NCBI GenBank assembly: GCA_009760885.1
Contig: CM019721.1
Location: 17,842,196-17,906,195, forward strand
Source: Achatina immaculata
Lineage: Eukaryota; Mollusca; Gastropoda; Stylommatophora; Achatinidae
Reading direction: 5' to 3'
Length of the DNA: 64,000 bases
Shown piece after piece: positions 40,109-50,999 of this stretch (the stretch's first letter is position 1; every line of letters starts with the position of its first letter). The notes under the pieces were generated by a model. The model saw only the letters and a program-made list of their open reading frames with translations, did no database searches and was not told the DNA's origin. The position numbers were made by a program, and so were the translations under genes.

Positions 40109-40142
40109 GACATGTGAAAACTAACAGACGTTTTGTTAACAG

Positions 40143-40455
40143 AAATCCCATGATGCCTTTAGGTGTAATCATATCTTTTATATTTATTTTACTAGGGATA
40201 GCTATTGCTTACAAATGGATGTTTAATCGTCGATCAAAAGTTTGTAGAGTTGATTTGACTAGTGATGTGGGTAACTTATCTTACAAAGACGAATCAGTTG
40301 ATAAATGTGATAACTTTTTTCATGGACAATATGCGAGGAGCCTTGTTAAATGGTTGTTTATTCTCACTTGTGGCGGTGTGTGGGTCAGCATCCCATGGGA
40401 GTTCATGCGACTTTACCAGAAGGCTGTGGCCGATAGAGCATCTCAGATTGTACTG
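40143..40455 (+). CDS. CLCC1: CLCC1 exon with TM1 and TM2
   Basis: Acceptor acgttttgttaacag before 40143, donor gttagt at 40456. Phase 2 in, phase 0 out. Encodes NPMMPLGVIISF to RASQIVL: two hydrophobic helices around a polar loop with Cys residues (KVCRVDL, VDKCDNF). Confidence 0.7.
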
Positions 40456-43400
40456 GTTAGTATTTGAATTATTATTATTGTTATTTTCATTCTCCCCTTG
40501 TAAACTCACACAATGTGCTATTTGTTATACTGATTTTTTTTTTCAGTTTTTTTTTTCCATGTGTGTAATTATCCTGTTTAGCTTTCTTGCATTGAGAATT
40601 ACTTGTATGATGTTGTTGTCTGCTGTGCTCTTCCTTGCAGATGGATGCACTGTCAGTTTTCAGAGGCAGTTTTACCCCACACAATGTGTCATGCCCTCAT
40701 ATTTTGCAGCCGGGTTGATTGGTGTGTGCCAGTAGCTGATCTCAAGCCCACAGCCTTCAATATGAGAAGGCTGGTCTGTCATTAGGTGATCTGCCTCCAT
40801 ATCTTCTTGGAAAGTTTTTAAACTGGACCAGAGATTATTTTTGTTTTAAACTCTTTAGAAACAACTGACACGTGCAGAAAATGAGTTAGTTTTTCTTTCT
40901 TCATAGCTTGAAAATCTGGTCCAGCATCTTTTTACATGCTTCTTACATCCTTCCCACGCCGTTAAACGTCACACAGAGCTCGCATGGTAGTTTGCCAAGA
41001 TTTCCTGTTTTCTGTGAGCTTTTCAACCTCATCAAGGGATGTTATTCCCACTAAACTGGTCCTTCTTAACAATGTCCTCTTTAGCCCAGCATAGCTTAGT
41101 TTATATAAGTGGTTCAGTAATGGCTGTGAATGATTCAGTCATAGTTTGGAATAATTCAGTCATAGTTTTGGTCATCAAAGAAATGGAGAGATGCCATCTA
41201 GACATACTGGGCATCAATGAAATGCTCTGGCCAGAAGCAGGTAAAAGATCGCGGTGGAAAACGGTAAGTTAATAATACATTCAGGCAGAAATGATGGTAA
41301 ACTTCGAGATGGGGTAGGTATTATTATGTCAAACGTAGCAGCAAAGAGCTTTGTAGAATGGGAACCAGTGAACAGTTGTATAATAAGAGCACGATACAAC
41401 CTAAGACACAGAAGAATGACAATAATACAGTGTTATGCACCCACGAACGATGCAGATGATGATGTGAAAGACGACTTCTATCACCAACTAAACAAATCAT
41501 CAACAAAGTCCCTAAACACAATGTCCTAATTGCTATGGGGGACTCCAACGCTAAGGTAGGGAAAGATAACACCAACGCTGAAAAAGTGATGGGGAAAAAA
41601 GGAATTGACATGGTTAATCAGAACAGAGAAAGATTAATTGAGATATGTCTAACAGAGGGCATGGTCATTAGAGGCACAATATTCCCACACAAAGAGATAC
41701 ATAAAACAACGTGGATATCTCCAGATGATAGAACTAGAAACCAGATAGATCATTTTAGTATTAGAAAGCAATACAGAACATCTCTGATAGATGTAAGGGC
41801 TTATAGGGGTGCAGATGTTAACAGTGATCACAACCTGTGTATAGGGAAAATAAAACTAAAATTGAAAAGCCAACACAAGAAATCAATACACAGAAAGATA
41901 AACAGCCACAGCCTACAAGAAGAAAATACTAATAGTAATTTCAATCAGGAACTTGCCAGTCATTCCAAAACACACAGTGAAGTAGAGGAGATAGGTATAG
42001 ATGAATTATGGAATTCTTACAGCACAGCCATAATCACTGCAGCAAAAGCAAGCGCTGGACTGAAAAAACCAAATAGAAAAGCATGGATATCAGAAAAAAC
42101 ATGGAAGTATATACATGGAAGACGAGCAGTCAAATTAGACATGTTGAATGCAAAAACAGATCTTGGAAAAGATCTGGTGAAAGCAACATACAAAGAACTA
42201 GACAAGAGAGTAAAAAGTTCAGCTAGAAGGGATAAAAGAGAATACATAGACAATATGGTGAAAGAGGCAGAAAAAGCAGCAAAAACAGGAGACAGCAAAA
42301 CTTTATATAACATACAAAAGAGGCTAACAGGTGCTATTACATCTAAAGAAAGACCAATCCTTAGCAAAACTGGCACCCTATTAACATCAAGTAAAGACCA
42401 AAAGGAAAGATGGGCTGAACACTTCCAACAAATACTTAATCGACCACACCTAAAAAAATTGTTAAACCTTGAAACTGACTTACCAGCCCCACAACTAAAT
42501 GTCAACCTAGATGAAATTAAATTGCATGAAATTGAAATAGCAGTGAATTTAATGGCTAACAAAAAAGCTGCAGGTGAAGATAAATTACAGCCGAAATGCT
42601 AAAAGCTATCAATAGTGACAACATGAGACAACTACAGAGAATGTTTAACAAGATTTGGAAAGAAGAAAAGGCCCCTTCTAATTGGAAAAAAGGAATCATT
42701 GTTAAGATACCAAAAAAAGGCAACCTTAGTGACTGTAATGATTGGAGAGGAGTAACCTTAATATCAGTTGTGTCAAAAGTATTTTGCAAGGTCATTTTGA
42801 ATAGACTTAAAGATATAGTGGATACTGCAATGAGAGAAGAACAAGCAGGATTTCGAAAAGAGAGAAGCTGTCTCGACCAGATCTTTACTCTAAGAATAAT
42901 ACTTGAAGAACGTATCGAAAAGCAGAAACCATTAATACTAAACTTCATAGACTTTAAAAAGGCATTTGATTGCATACACGGAGATTCATTATGGAGAATT
43001 TTAAGCCTATATGGAATACCATCTAAAATTGTCAACATCATTAAGGACTTATACAATGGATATATTTGTGCAGTCAAGACAGAAGAAGGGATGAGTGAAT
43101 GGTTCCAGATTGAAACTTGCGTGAAACAAGGATGTATACTGTCTCCTTTACTTTTTGGAATTACAGTAGACTTCATAATGAAAAAATGCTGCACAGGTAA
43201 CACAGGTATTGACTGGGTACATGGGACCCAACTAAAAGATCTTGATTTTGCTGATGACATAACTCTTATCAGTAACAATGTGAATTCCATGCAAGAAAAA
43301 ACAGATAGACTGTCTTCACTGGCTAGCAAAATAGGACTTGAAATTAACAAAATAAACAAAAACAATGAAAATTCCCCTTAATCACAATGGAAAAATACAC

Positions 43401-46400
43401 ATAGAAGGGACAGATATTGAAGAAGTCAATCAATTTGCATATCTTGGCAGCTACATAGACCAGGATGGTGACACTAGAAAGGAAGTTAGGATCAGAATTG
43501 CAAAAGCAGCATTGATCTTCAAGAATCTTGAGAACATATGGAATTCAAAAGTTATAAGCACAAAAACCAAGTTAAGACTATTAAATTCAAATGTAATATC
43601 CACCCTCATTTATGCATGCGAAAGCTGGAAAACAACTAAAGAAATAGAAAAGAAATTAGACTCTTTTGAAAACAAATGCTTAAGGAAAATACTTGGCATC
43701 AAGTGGAATGAATTCAAGAACAATGCAGAGATAAGACAGATGACTGAACAACAACCAGTCTCATGGGTGATCAGGAAAAGGAGATGGACATATGTTGGTC
43801 ACTTGATGAGAGGAAATGATCAGAGAATCCCAAAACAAGCTATTAAGTGGAACACAACAGGCCAAAGAAAAAGAGGCAGACCGCGTGAAACTCTGAAGAG
43901 GACATTGTTAAGAGAGGCCAAATTAACAGGCATAAAATCCTTTGATGAGGTTGAAAGACTTGGTGAAGACAGGAAAAATTAGCGAACTACTTTGCGAGTC
44001 CTATGTGACGTTTAACGGCACGGGAAGGATATAAGAAGTTTTGAATGATTCAGTAATAGTTTTAAGTGATTCAGTCATAGTTTTGAATGATTCAGTCATA
44101 GTTTTGAATGATTCAGTCATACTTTTGATCTGTAAATTAACTTTTTCATCGAAATGTTTACAGGAAGATCAATGGACAGTGTCTTCATATGATTAAACAT
44201 TTTAAAACTGAACTTCCACAAAACAGGTTGATTAGATTGTCCTGTTTCCGCAGTTCTGTTGTAGTTTAATCTTCATTCGATTGGATCTACATGAGCTGCC
44301 TGGATTGCAGTTTTGTTAAAACTGATCAGTAAGCTGTTTAAACATTTTAGTGACTGTTTAAAAGTAAAGGCAGGTGGTATGAATCACTGCAGTGACCAGA
44401 AACTGCTAATTATTGTCCCCGTCAGCCCGTCAGTGTGAATTCCGTTGCTAAGGGCAACATTCCTCTTCCTTATCAGACCGTTAAACCTGGTGCCCATTTT
44501 TTTTTTTTTTCTGAAGCTGGGTGAACCCCAAGAGTTCTTTTTTTTTTTTTTTAAGGCATAGTCCGACTGCCACTGTGGTGAGTGGAGATCGAAACCAGTT
44601 GGCCTGGTCGACAAGTGTCTGATCCACTACACTAGCATGGCTCCTGGCAATAGTTGTGCAGTAATCAGTCAGGAATCAGGGTCACATATGTCTCAGATTG
44701 TTGATGCATCCTCATCAGTCCATGTCCCACAATGTTCAGGATTCTTGATTTGTCTGAAATATGAGACAGGTTCAGAGTAAAATAAAAATAGAGAATAAAC
44801 AGTGTTTTTAACCAGGAAAATTAGAGAATAAACTGTGTTTTTAACAAGGAGAAATAGAGAATAAACTGTGTTTTTAACAGGGAGAAATAGAGAATAAACT
44901 GTGTTTTTAACAGGGAGAAATAGAGAATAAACTGTGTTTTTAACAAGCAAAATTAGAGAATAAACTTTGTTTTTAACGAGGAGAAATACATAATAAAATT
45001 GTTTTAACGAGGAAGCTTGTCTACAGTTGGATTGTTTGTTGTCAGGGAGTACCTCCAGAGTGCAGATCTGAGGGCGTGACTCTGTATGAGAGCTTCAAGC
45101 TTTTGCTGCGCTCACAGTTTTCCTGGGCTCACTCCACAGTCCCGTGTCAGGATTACTATTATGCTTTGCTGGTTGATCCGCTGTGGGAGGTGTCTCCACT
45201 GATGGTAGGTAAATGTATAAGAAATGTCATGGCCATGATGGTGAGGTATTTAGGGTGCCTAAAGTATACAGGGTTATTCATAAGTCCATGAAACATTTAA
45301 AAAATGTGCTTCAAATAAGCAACATGATTATTATACCAGTAGAGAGAGAAGCTCTTCAAGTTTTTTGTTTCCCCAAATAAAGCCCACATGCAAAGGTCCC
45401 TGGTTTGCCGCTAGGAAGCAGCAGTAGCAAATATGCCGATCAGTAAATATGAGCAGTCGTTTTGTGTTTTGGAATACGCAAGAACCTTGTCCGTTGTGAC
45501 TGTGCAGCGATGATTTCGAGCTGAATTTCAGAAGGCAGCACCTGTATTCAACAGTATCAAGAAGTGGTATGCAAAATTCCGGGATGAAGGCGGGGACTAC
45601 GCTGGTAAGCTTCTCTAACATGATTCACAGTTTCTTTGCTTGGTCCTGGACATCCCTGTCTAGGGGCTGTACATTGACAGCCTTCATGTATGTTATTTAA
45701 TGTAAATTTCAAATAGCCATCGAGGTACAGAGGAAAGTGAAAACAAAATTTTTTTTTTTTTTCTAAAGGAAACAAAATTAGCAAGAGAGGTTGTAAATAA
45801 ATAAGATTCTACAGCGTGTCTTCATTTTAATTTAAAGAAAAGAATTGATAGGAAAGGTTAAAACCAGTTTCAGCTTACTGAATTTGAAAGTTTGTAGCTA
45901 TTGTCATTTTGTTCTTGTTATCTTGAAAGTTTGTAGCTATTGTCATTTTTGTTCTTGTTATCTTGAATGTTTGTAGCTGTTGTCATTTTTGTTCTTGTTA
46001 TCTTGAAAGTTTGTAGCTATTGTCATTTTTGTTCTTGTTATCTTGAAAGTTTGTAGCTATTGTCATTTTTGTTCTTGTTATCTTGAAAGTTTGTAGCTAT
46101 TGTCATTTTTGTTCTTGTTATCTTGAAAGTTTGTAGCTATTGTCATTTTGTTCTTGTTATCTTGAAAGTTTGTAGCTATTGTCATTTTGTTCTTGTTATC
46201 TTGAAAGTTTGTAGCTGTTGTCATTTTGTTCTTGTTATCTTGAAAGTTTGTAGCTGTTGTCATTTTGTTCTTGTTATCTTGAAAATTTGTAGCTATTGTC
46301 ATTTTTGTTCTTGTTATCTTGAAAGTTTGTAGCTATTGTCATTTTTGTTCTTGTTATCTTGAATGTTTGTAGCTGTTGTCATTTTGTTCTTGTTATCTTG

Positions 46401-47334
46401 AAAGTTTGTAGCTATTGTCATTTTTGTTCTTGTTATCTTGAAAGTTTGTAGCTGTTGTCATTTTGTTCTTGTTATCTTGAAAATTTGTAGCTATTGTCAT
46501 TTTTGTTCTTGTTATCTTGAAAATTTGTAGCTATTGTTAATTTGTTCTTGTTATCTGCAGGTTCTGTCATCCTTGTTTAGCAGAAACTTCTTCCATCTCC
46601 TGGAACAGACATGCTTCAGCCTGGGCCACAGCCTGCAGATGTTTTTCTCACATATCCCAGTTCAGTGGCAGCCTTTGTTTATGCTTCTTGCTATAATAGT
46701 TAGCTTTATGTCTTTGTTCATGTTGTTTGGCTATCGGTTGTCAGTTCCACTTCTTCTAAGAATAGAACCAAAGAGCATTTTAAATAAGCCATCGCCTGTT
46801 GGAAGAAGAAATTACCAAACTTTGGAATCTAAATATAGTGACAGCTGCAGTGAGAAGAAATATTCATTGCTGAGGTTTGCTGATACCCATAACAGTGCAG
46901 TAACGTCGTTGCCATGTAGAACTTGCTGTGGTGGTTCAGATCTTTCCAGTTTGTCAGAACCAGCAATACGCGTACATACAGGATCTGCAAAGTCTGATAT
47001 TGGAAGTAAAGTAAGTGTTTATGATTCTTTCGTAACTTCACAGCACTTAAGTTCGCAGGTACAGAGTTTGCTTCAAACAAACTATGAGAGATCTGCTATA
47101 TCAAGGAGATCGAATATAAGTGGAAAAACTAATGGGTCAACAGGAACATCAAAGTCCAGACGGAGAGGCAAGGCAGCAGCATTGTTGACAAAAGATATGT
47201 TTGTGGATATGGATGGCTCAGCAAAAGATGCAACACGGATAAAGCAGAGTAAAAGAGCTACAAGCAGAAAAGGTTCACGGGATACTTTATGGACTCCAAG
47301 AAATGAAATTTATGAAGCATCAGATTCAGATTGA
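40143..47334 (+). CDS. CLCC1: CLCC1-like membrane protein, C-terminal three exons
   Basis: Spliced exons 40143-40455, 45046-45204 and 46561-47334 join in phase 0 and give about 414 residues with a stop at 47332-47334. CLCC1 is an ER/Golgi multi-pass protein implicated in anion conductance and ER homeostasis. Visible: TM1 (LGVIISFIFILLGIAIAYKW), a soluble loop, TM2 (KWLFILTCGGVWVSIPWEFM), then the hallmark Cys-containing loop PPECRSEG and CQDYYYALLVDPLWEVSPLM, TM3 (PLFMLLAIIVSFMSLFML), and a basic Ser-rich tail. The order and the YYxxLxVxPxWxVxP signature fit CLCC1. The signal peptide and lumenal N-terminal exons should lie upstream and were not found between 28 and 40 kb. Confidence 0.74.
40460..40930. 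other. CLCC1 intron, nothing recognised
   Basis: T-rich; frames 40262-40735 and 40603-40785 are shadows extending from the exon or have no support. Confidence 0.5.
40935..41092 (-). mobile_element. LINE family A 3' end
   Basis: cttacatccttcccacgccg and about 150 bp of following complement sequence, ending at gtcctctttag. Opposite in orientation to the large copy that follows. Confidence 0.85.
41095..41172. repeat. 21-bp tandem repeat, left of LINE
   Basis: Three to four copies of aatgattcagtcatagtttt; continues at 44038-44130 on the other side of the LINE. Confidence 0.8.
41535..42602 (+). pseudogene. LINE endonuclease C-terminal part and linker
   Basis: 355 codons: MGDSNAKVGKDN, NQIDHF and SDH of the APE fold, then a basic Lys-rich linker leading toward the RT (FNLMANKKAAGEDKLQ, where a one-base change closes the frame). 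Encodes the nick-making part of target-primed reverse transcription. Confidence 0.88.
42596..43982 (+). pseudogene. LINE reverse transcriptase and C-terminal domain
   Basis: Two overlapping frames: 42596-43381 (RT fingers and palm with FADD at about residues 221-224) and 43365-43982 (thumb and terminal Arg-rich GRPRE segment). The break near 43370 is a small indel. All RT active-site Asp residues are present. Confidence 0.9.
44038..44130. repeat. 21-bp tandem repeat, right of LINE
   Basis: Four to five copies of the unit seen at 41095-41172. Confidence 0.85.
44390..44650 (-). mobile_element. tRNA-derived SINE (family 2)
   Basis: Minus strand starts ggagccatgctagtgtagtg (A-box like) and carries ctggtttcgatctccactc (B-box like) about 40 bases on, followed by A/T runs. 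Body differs from family 1. CLCC1 intron. Confidence 0.72.
44775..45010. repeat. 33-bp minisatellite before a CLCC1 exon
   Basis: About seven copies of gagaataaactgtgttttta plus 13 bp; ends about 36 bp before the acceptor at 45045. The unit is 33 bp, so the minus frame 44950-44693 stays open with an 11-residue period; not coding. Confidence 0.93.
45046..45204 (+). CDS. CLCC1: CLCC1 exon with the signature loop
   Basis: Acceptor ttgtttgttgtcag before 45046, donor gtaggt at 45205; 53 codons, phase 0 at both ends. Encodes GVPPECRSEGVTLYESFKLL, then CQDYYYALLVDPLWEVSPLM. The Cys pair and YYxxL...P-x-W-x-V-x-P pattern are the strongest family signature in the gene. Confidence 0.82.
45268..45610 (+). 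mobile_element. Mariner-related transposon 5' remnant (DUF4817-type HTH)
   Basis: Starts tacagggttattcataagtc, a typical terminal repeat. Reads YEQSFCVLEYARTLSVVTVQ, RRFRAEFQK, SIKKWYAKFRDEGG, the helix-turn-helix domain that begins this transposase class. The catalytic part and right end are missing. CLCC1 intron. Confidence 0.72.
45885..46545. repeat. 39/40-bp minisatellite abutting a CLCC1 acceptor
   Basis: About 17 copies of a unit with core tttgttcttgttatcttgaa. The final copy differs only by ttgttatctgcag in place of ttgttatcttgaa, which creates the splice acceptor at 46560. Every unit therefore carries the same T-rich tract. Confidence 0.94.
46561..47334 (+). CDS. CLCC1: CLCC1 last exon
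   Basis: Acceptor ttgttatctgcag at 46560; 257 codons and TGA. VLSSLFSRNFFHLLEQ, then an amphipathic stretch, TM3 (QPLFMLLAIIVSFMSLFMLF) and a roughly 180-residue cytoplasmic-type tail with Ser clusters and a basic KSRRRGKAAALL segment, ending NEIYEASDSD. The length matches the C-terminal part of CLCC1; tail sequence is not conserved in this family. Confidence 0.78.
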   Translation, partial: VLSSLFSRNFFHLLEQTCFSLGHSLQMFFSHIPVQWQPLFMLLAIIVSFMSLFMLFGYRLSVPLLLRIEPKSILNKPSPVGRRNYQTLESKYSDSCSEKKYSLLRFADTHNSAVTSLPCRTCCGGSDLSSLSEPAIRVHTGSAKSDIGSKVSVYDSFVTSQHLSSQVQSLLQTNYERSAISRRSNISGKTNGSTGTSKSRRRGKAAALLTKDMFVDMDGSAKDATRIKQSKRATSRKGSRDTLWTPRNEIYEASDSD

Positions 47335-47585
47335 TTCACAGCGTGGATAAAGTGCAACATGCATAGCCATCTTGGTTTTAAGGTGGACATAGTGTAGAGA
47401 AAAGCCAATGAGAAACAAACCTTAACCTATTAAACACGAATCAATGTGCCTTGTGGTGATGCACTGTGACTAGTGATGATGTAGACTAGAGACGAACAGA
47501 GAAGAAGAAGAATAATGCTGAAATATTTAGTGCTTTCAAAGAAACATAACCCCCCCTATGAAAAGTGGGGATTGGTTTAATGATT
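47335..47585 (+). other. Probable CLCC1 3' UTR
   Basis: Follows the stop codon. No clear AATAAA was found before the LINE at 47590; aataatgctg near 47510 is the nearest A/T-rich word. Confidence 0.35.
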
Positions 47586-47587
47586 CT

Positions 47588-47775
47588 TACAACCTATATC
47601 CTTCCCGTGCCATTAAACGTGACACAGGACTCGCATGGTAGTTTAGCCAAGTTTTCCTATTTTCAGTGAGCTTTTCAACCTCACCAATGGGTTTTATGCC
47701 TACTAATTCAGCCTCTCTTTAGAGTTTCATGTGGTTGACATCTTTTTCTTCAGCCTGTTGTGTTCCACTTCACGA
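47588..47775 (-). mobile_element. LINE family A 3' end
   Basis: atccttcccgtgccattaaa and 180 bp of complement to the family terminus, with an internal deletion. Confidence 0.86.
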
Positions 47776-47779
47776 TTAT

Positions 47780-48125
47780 GGCAGGGAAAAATGATGAGAG
47801 TTATGAGACAAGGAACTATCAGCTGAATATAGTTTGTGTGAGACAGATGTTTGATGCTGGAATATTAAAATCTTTTGTCATTCATTCTTTGTGTCTTGTT
47901 GATATTGTGTGAAATACGAGAGTGAAGAGATGAGTGAGCGTTAGATGTTGAGTCTTCCTGAAATTGTGAAGTTGGGGGTCCTGACAGCTAGTACCATGGT
48001 GGAGAGCTTCAGAAATATGTCTGAAGTTGGATGAGGAATGGGCTGCAGTGGCTTTTGTAACTTCTCACCAGAATGAGCCTGCTTGTTAATATAGGGAATA
48101 CATAGATTCCCACCATTTTGGCCAG
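47780..48125. other. Nothing recognised
   Basis: Intergenic, no frame or repeat partner noticed. Confidence 0.5.
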
Positions 48126-48129
48126 GTCC

Positions 48130-48362
48130 AGGTGATGCAAGTGCCTATATTACCTAGAGCCCTTCATAGAGGTAGGAGTGGTGCAAGTGCCTATACTACC
48201 TGGAGCCCTTCATGGAGGTAGGAGTGATGCAAGTGCCTATATTACCTAGAGCCCTTCATAGAGGTAGGAGTGGTGCAAGTGCCTATACTACCTGGAGCCC
48301 TTCATGGAGGTAGGAGTGGTGCAAGTGCCTATACTACCTGGAGCCCTTCATGGAGGTAGGAA
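48130..48362. repeat. 46-bp tandem repeat, five copies
   Basis: Unit core gtgcaagtgcctatactacc and gagcccttcatggaggtagg. Confidence 0.93.
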
Positions 48363-48364
48363 AA

Positions 48365-48900
48365 ATGACTGGTTTTGATATGTTGATCAAGCACTTAATA
48401 ATGTGCAAACTGAGCAAGCTGTTGCTAAAGTGGGGAGGGGGGGGGAGTTGAGGACCAAGTGAGTCTTTTGTAACTCTTTGGTACCTGAGGTGGTTGTTGA
48501 GAGTTATTTGTCATGGGAGTGTGAGTGTTTGCAAATGATGGCCCATACTACTTGTTTGAAAAGTAAATGCTTTGCAGAGAGTAAGATTAATTTTAAGACA
48601 AGTGATGATAACTGGGTTAGAGAATATGTGTGGTCTGGTGCTTAAAGGTGGTCTTTATTGGACTGTTTTAGTGCCACTTGATCAGCTACAGTGCCACTTG
48701 GCCAGCAAGTATCTCCAAATGAAATGAGGTAGTATGAGTTTAATTCAGTAAAAGATAATGAGAAGTTTTTTGTTTTTTTTCATGGAAAATCAGCAGGTTT
48801 GTATGAGAACACATTTGTAAATATCAGCTTTAAGTTTTTTTTGTGTTTTTTTTTTCATGATTTTGATAACAAAAACAAGAACTTGGAAATGAGAAGAATA
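48365..48900. other. Nothing recognised
   Basis: Contains G-rich run at 48432-48450 and T-runs at 48765-48860. Confidence 0.5.
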
Positions 48901-48904
48901 AGTC

Positions 48905-49180
48905 AAGATCTTTTAGACTCAGAACGAGCCACAACAGATTGATACACCACATGTTTAACAGACTCAAGATAGGCACAACTGATAAAGGCATCCGTGGTAC
49001 TGACAAAATGACTGCCCAGCATCTGTTACATGACTGCCCTTCACTTGAAGAACTGAGATGGTGCTTTTGGCCGTCACTTGAACCAAGCCATAAGCTGTGA
49101 GGTGAAGTAAGTCAAAGCAAAAAGCAGCATTCTTCACAGATATCCAACTTGACGTCCGAAAGAGTTCGATGAAAAAGGAG
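48905..49180 (+). mobile_element. LINE family E fragment
   Basis: Plus reading RSFRLRTSHNRLIHHMFNRL, KIGTTD and MTAQHLLHDCPSLEELRWCF, the RNase H-type tail with the terminal H-x-L-x-x-C-P motif. Truncated. Confidence 0.78.
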
Positions 49181-49194
49181 AAGAATCTAGGAAT

Positions 49195-49500
49195 TTGCAT
49201 CACCGTGCTTAGGACACACTTGTACATTCTCTGGTCTCTCTTTTAGTGCTCACTACCAAAAATTGCACTAAGATGGATGCCATAGGGGAACAGAAGTAAG
49301 GGTAGACCAAAGGAGACATGGTGAAGAACAAACAGAGAGGATATTGAGCAGCAGAGTATGAGTATGTAACCCTAGTATCACTTGGGCAGGAGCGGGAAAA
49401 AAAAAGGCAAAGCATAGGCGTTTGTGGAAAACCCTTGCGGAAGCCCCATGTGCCTTGGGCACTTAATGTTCAGAGAGAGAAAGAGAGAGAGAGTTTCAGT
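49195..49500 (+). mobile_element. LINE family C 3' end with (GA)n tail
   Basis: gaacagaagtaagggtagac, cgtttgtggaaaacccttgc and gggcacttaatgttcagaga followed by (GA)n at 49472-49492. Confidence 0.84.
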
Positions 49501-49659
49501 AATCACTAAAGAGTATGAACAATAACTCTGTCAGGTAGCTGTTGGTTATGGCAGCCTCAAATTCTACCAGTATGTACTCAACTTCTATTCTCAATTTTTG
49601 TCATTCAGCTATAAATGATGAGTTGGAGATTAAGTAAAGTCTGAGATGAGGGGGGGGGG

Positions 49660-50165
49660 GGCGGGGTGCAAATAGGGATATGGTAATAGTGCACACATTT
49701 GTGCCATACTCTATGCCAATGATACAAATAGGGATATGGTAATAGTGCACACATTTGTGTCATACTCTATGCCAATGATACAAATAGGGATATGGTAATA
49801 GTGCACACATTTGTGTCATACTCTATGCCAATGATACAAATAGGGATATGGTAATAGTGCACACATTTGTGCCATACTCTATGCCAATGATACAAATAGG
49901 GATATGGTAATAGTGCACTGATTTGTGCCATACTCTATGCCAATGATACAAATAGGGATATGGTAATAGTGCACTGATTTGTGCCATACTCTATGCCAAT
50001 GATACAAATAGGGATATGGTAATAGTGCACTGATTTGTGCCATACTCTATGCCAATGATACAAATAGGGATATGGTAATAGTGCACTGATTTGTGCCATA
50101 CTCTATGCCAATGATACAAATAGGGTTATGGTAATAGTGCACGCATTTGTGCCATACTCTTAACT
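49660..50165. repeat. 56-bp minisatellite
   Basis: Eight to nine copies of gggatatggtaatagtgcac plus gccatactctatgccaatga; two sub-variants (acacattt, actgattt) occur as blocks. Confidence 0.94.
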
Positions 50166-50169
50166 ACTA

Positions 50170-50465
50170 ATAGGGTTACACACTCTTATCTACTACTGAG
50201 GTTATATACTCATACTCTTATCTACCACTAAGGTTACATACTCATACTGTTTACTACTGGGGTTACATTATCATAGACATCAAATAGATTTAAACAAAAT
50301 TATGAGTCAGAAATGACAATGGCAGTAAAGTGTGTTCACCACATCAGTGGCATGGAGTTACACTCTGGGCACAGATCTCACATCCACTTCTAATTTGAAA
50401 CTGAGTTGCTGGATAAATACACAAGACGCTTGTATTCAAATACACAGTGTTTTTATATTTAATGT
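50170..50465. other. Nothing recognised
   Basis: Short ggttacatactcatact-type repeats near 50175-50270, then AT-rich sequence. Confidence 0.45.
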
Positions 50466-50467
50466 TT

Positions 50468-50970
50468 ATAAAGAATCTGTGGAGAGAAACAGACAGAACT
50501 ACAAAAATAAGATTTTTAAGGGCAGGCATCTTTCTCATCGCAACGTATGCCTGTGATAGACCTGGACACTTAACAAAACAGCTGAGAAACACATAAATGC
50601 TTTTGAATGTAAGTGCTACAGAAGAGTTCTTCAAATATCATGGACACAAAAAAGGACAAATATATCCATACTACAAGAACTTAATGCTGAAGAAGGCTAG
50701 CTAGTAAAGAGGATTAAAGAGAGAAAACTTAAATATTTTGGACACATTAAACGTCATGATAATCTAGAGAAAGCCGTCTTGGAAGGGTACATAATGGGAA
50801 AAAGAAAGAGAGAAAGACCAAGGCGAAGATGGCTGCAAGACATCGTTGATGATCCACAAAATGGATGCATCAGCAGCAGGCCATCATGCTCACAACTAAG
50901 AGGTCTACAGAAGAGCTGTTAGGGAGGCAAAGTTCCGCAAAGGACATGCAAATGAATGAATGAATGTTCA
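50468..50970 (+). mobile_element. LINE family B C-terminal copy
   Basis: Parallels 33010-33505: agaatctgtggagagaaaca to acatgcaaatgaatgaatga. Several indels; ends in (aatg)n. Confidence 0.87.
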
Positions 50971-50999
50971 TAAAAAACACTAATTTGGTTGTAAAAACG

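Larger units (their letters stand above)
41172..44038 (+). mobile_element. Near-complete RTE-like LINE (family A reference)
   Basis: 2.87 kb in a CLCC1 intron. Encodes an APE-type endonuclease (LDILGINEMLW, QCYAPTN, MGDSNAKVGKDN, NQIDHF, NSDHNLCIGKI), a linker and an RT (NWRGVTLISVVSKVF, FIDFKKAFDCIHGD, VKQGCILSPLLF, FADDITLISN). The C-terminal region has CESWKTTKEIEKKLDSFENK and QRKRGRPRETLKRTL. The 3' end is tgacgtttaacggcacggga then aggatataagaag. Catalytic motifs are intact, but frame changes near 41270, 41530, 42598 and 43375 silence it. The 5' end starts within the endonuclease, so it is slightly truncated. A 7-bp agttttg on both sides is a possible target duplication. Confidence 0.9.
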
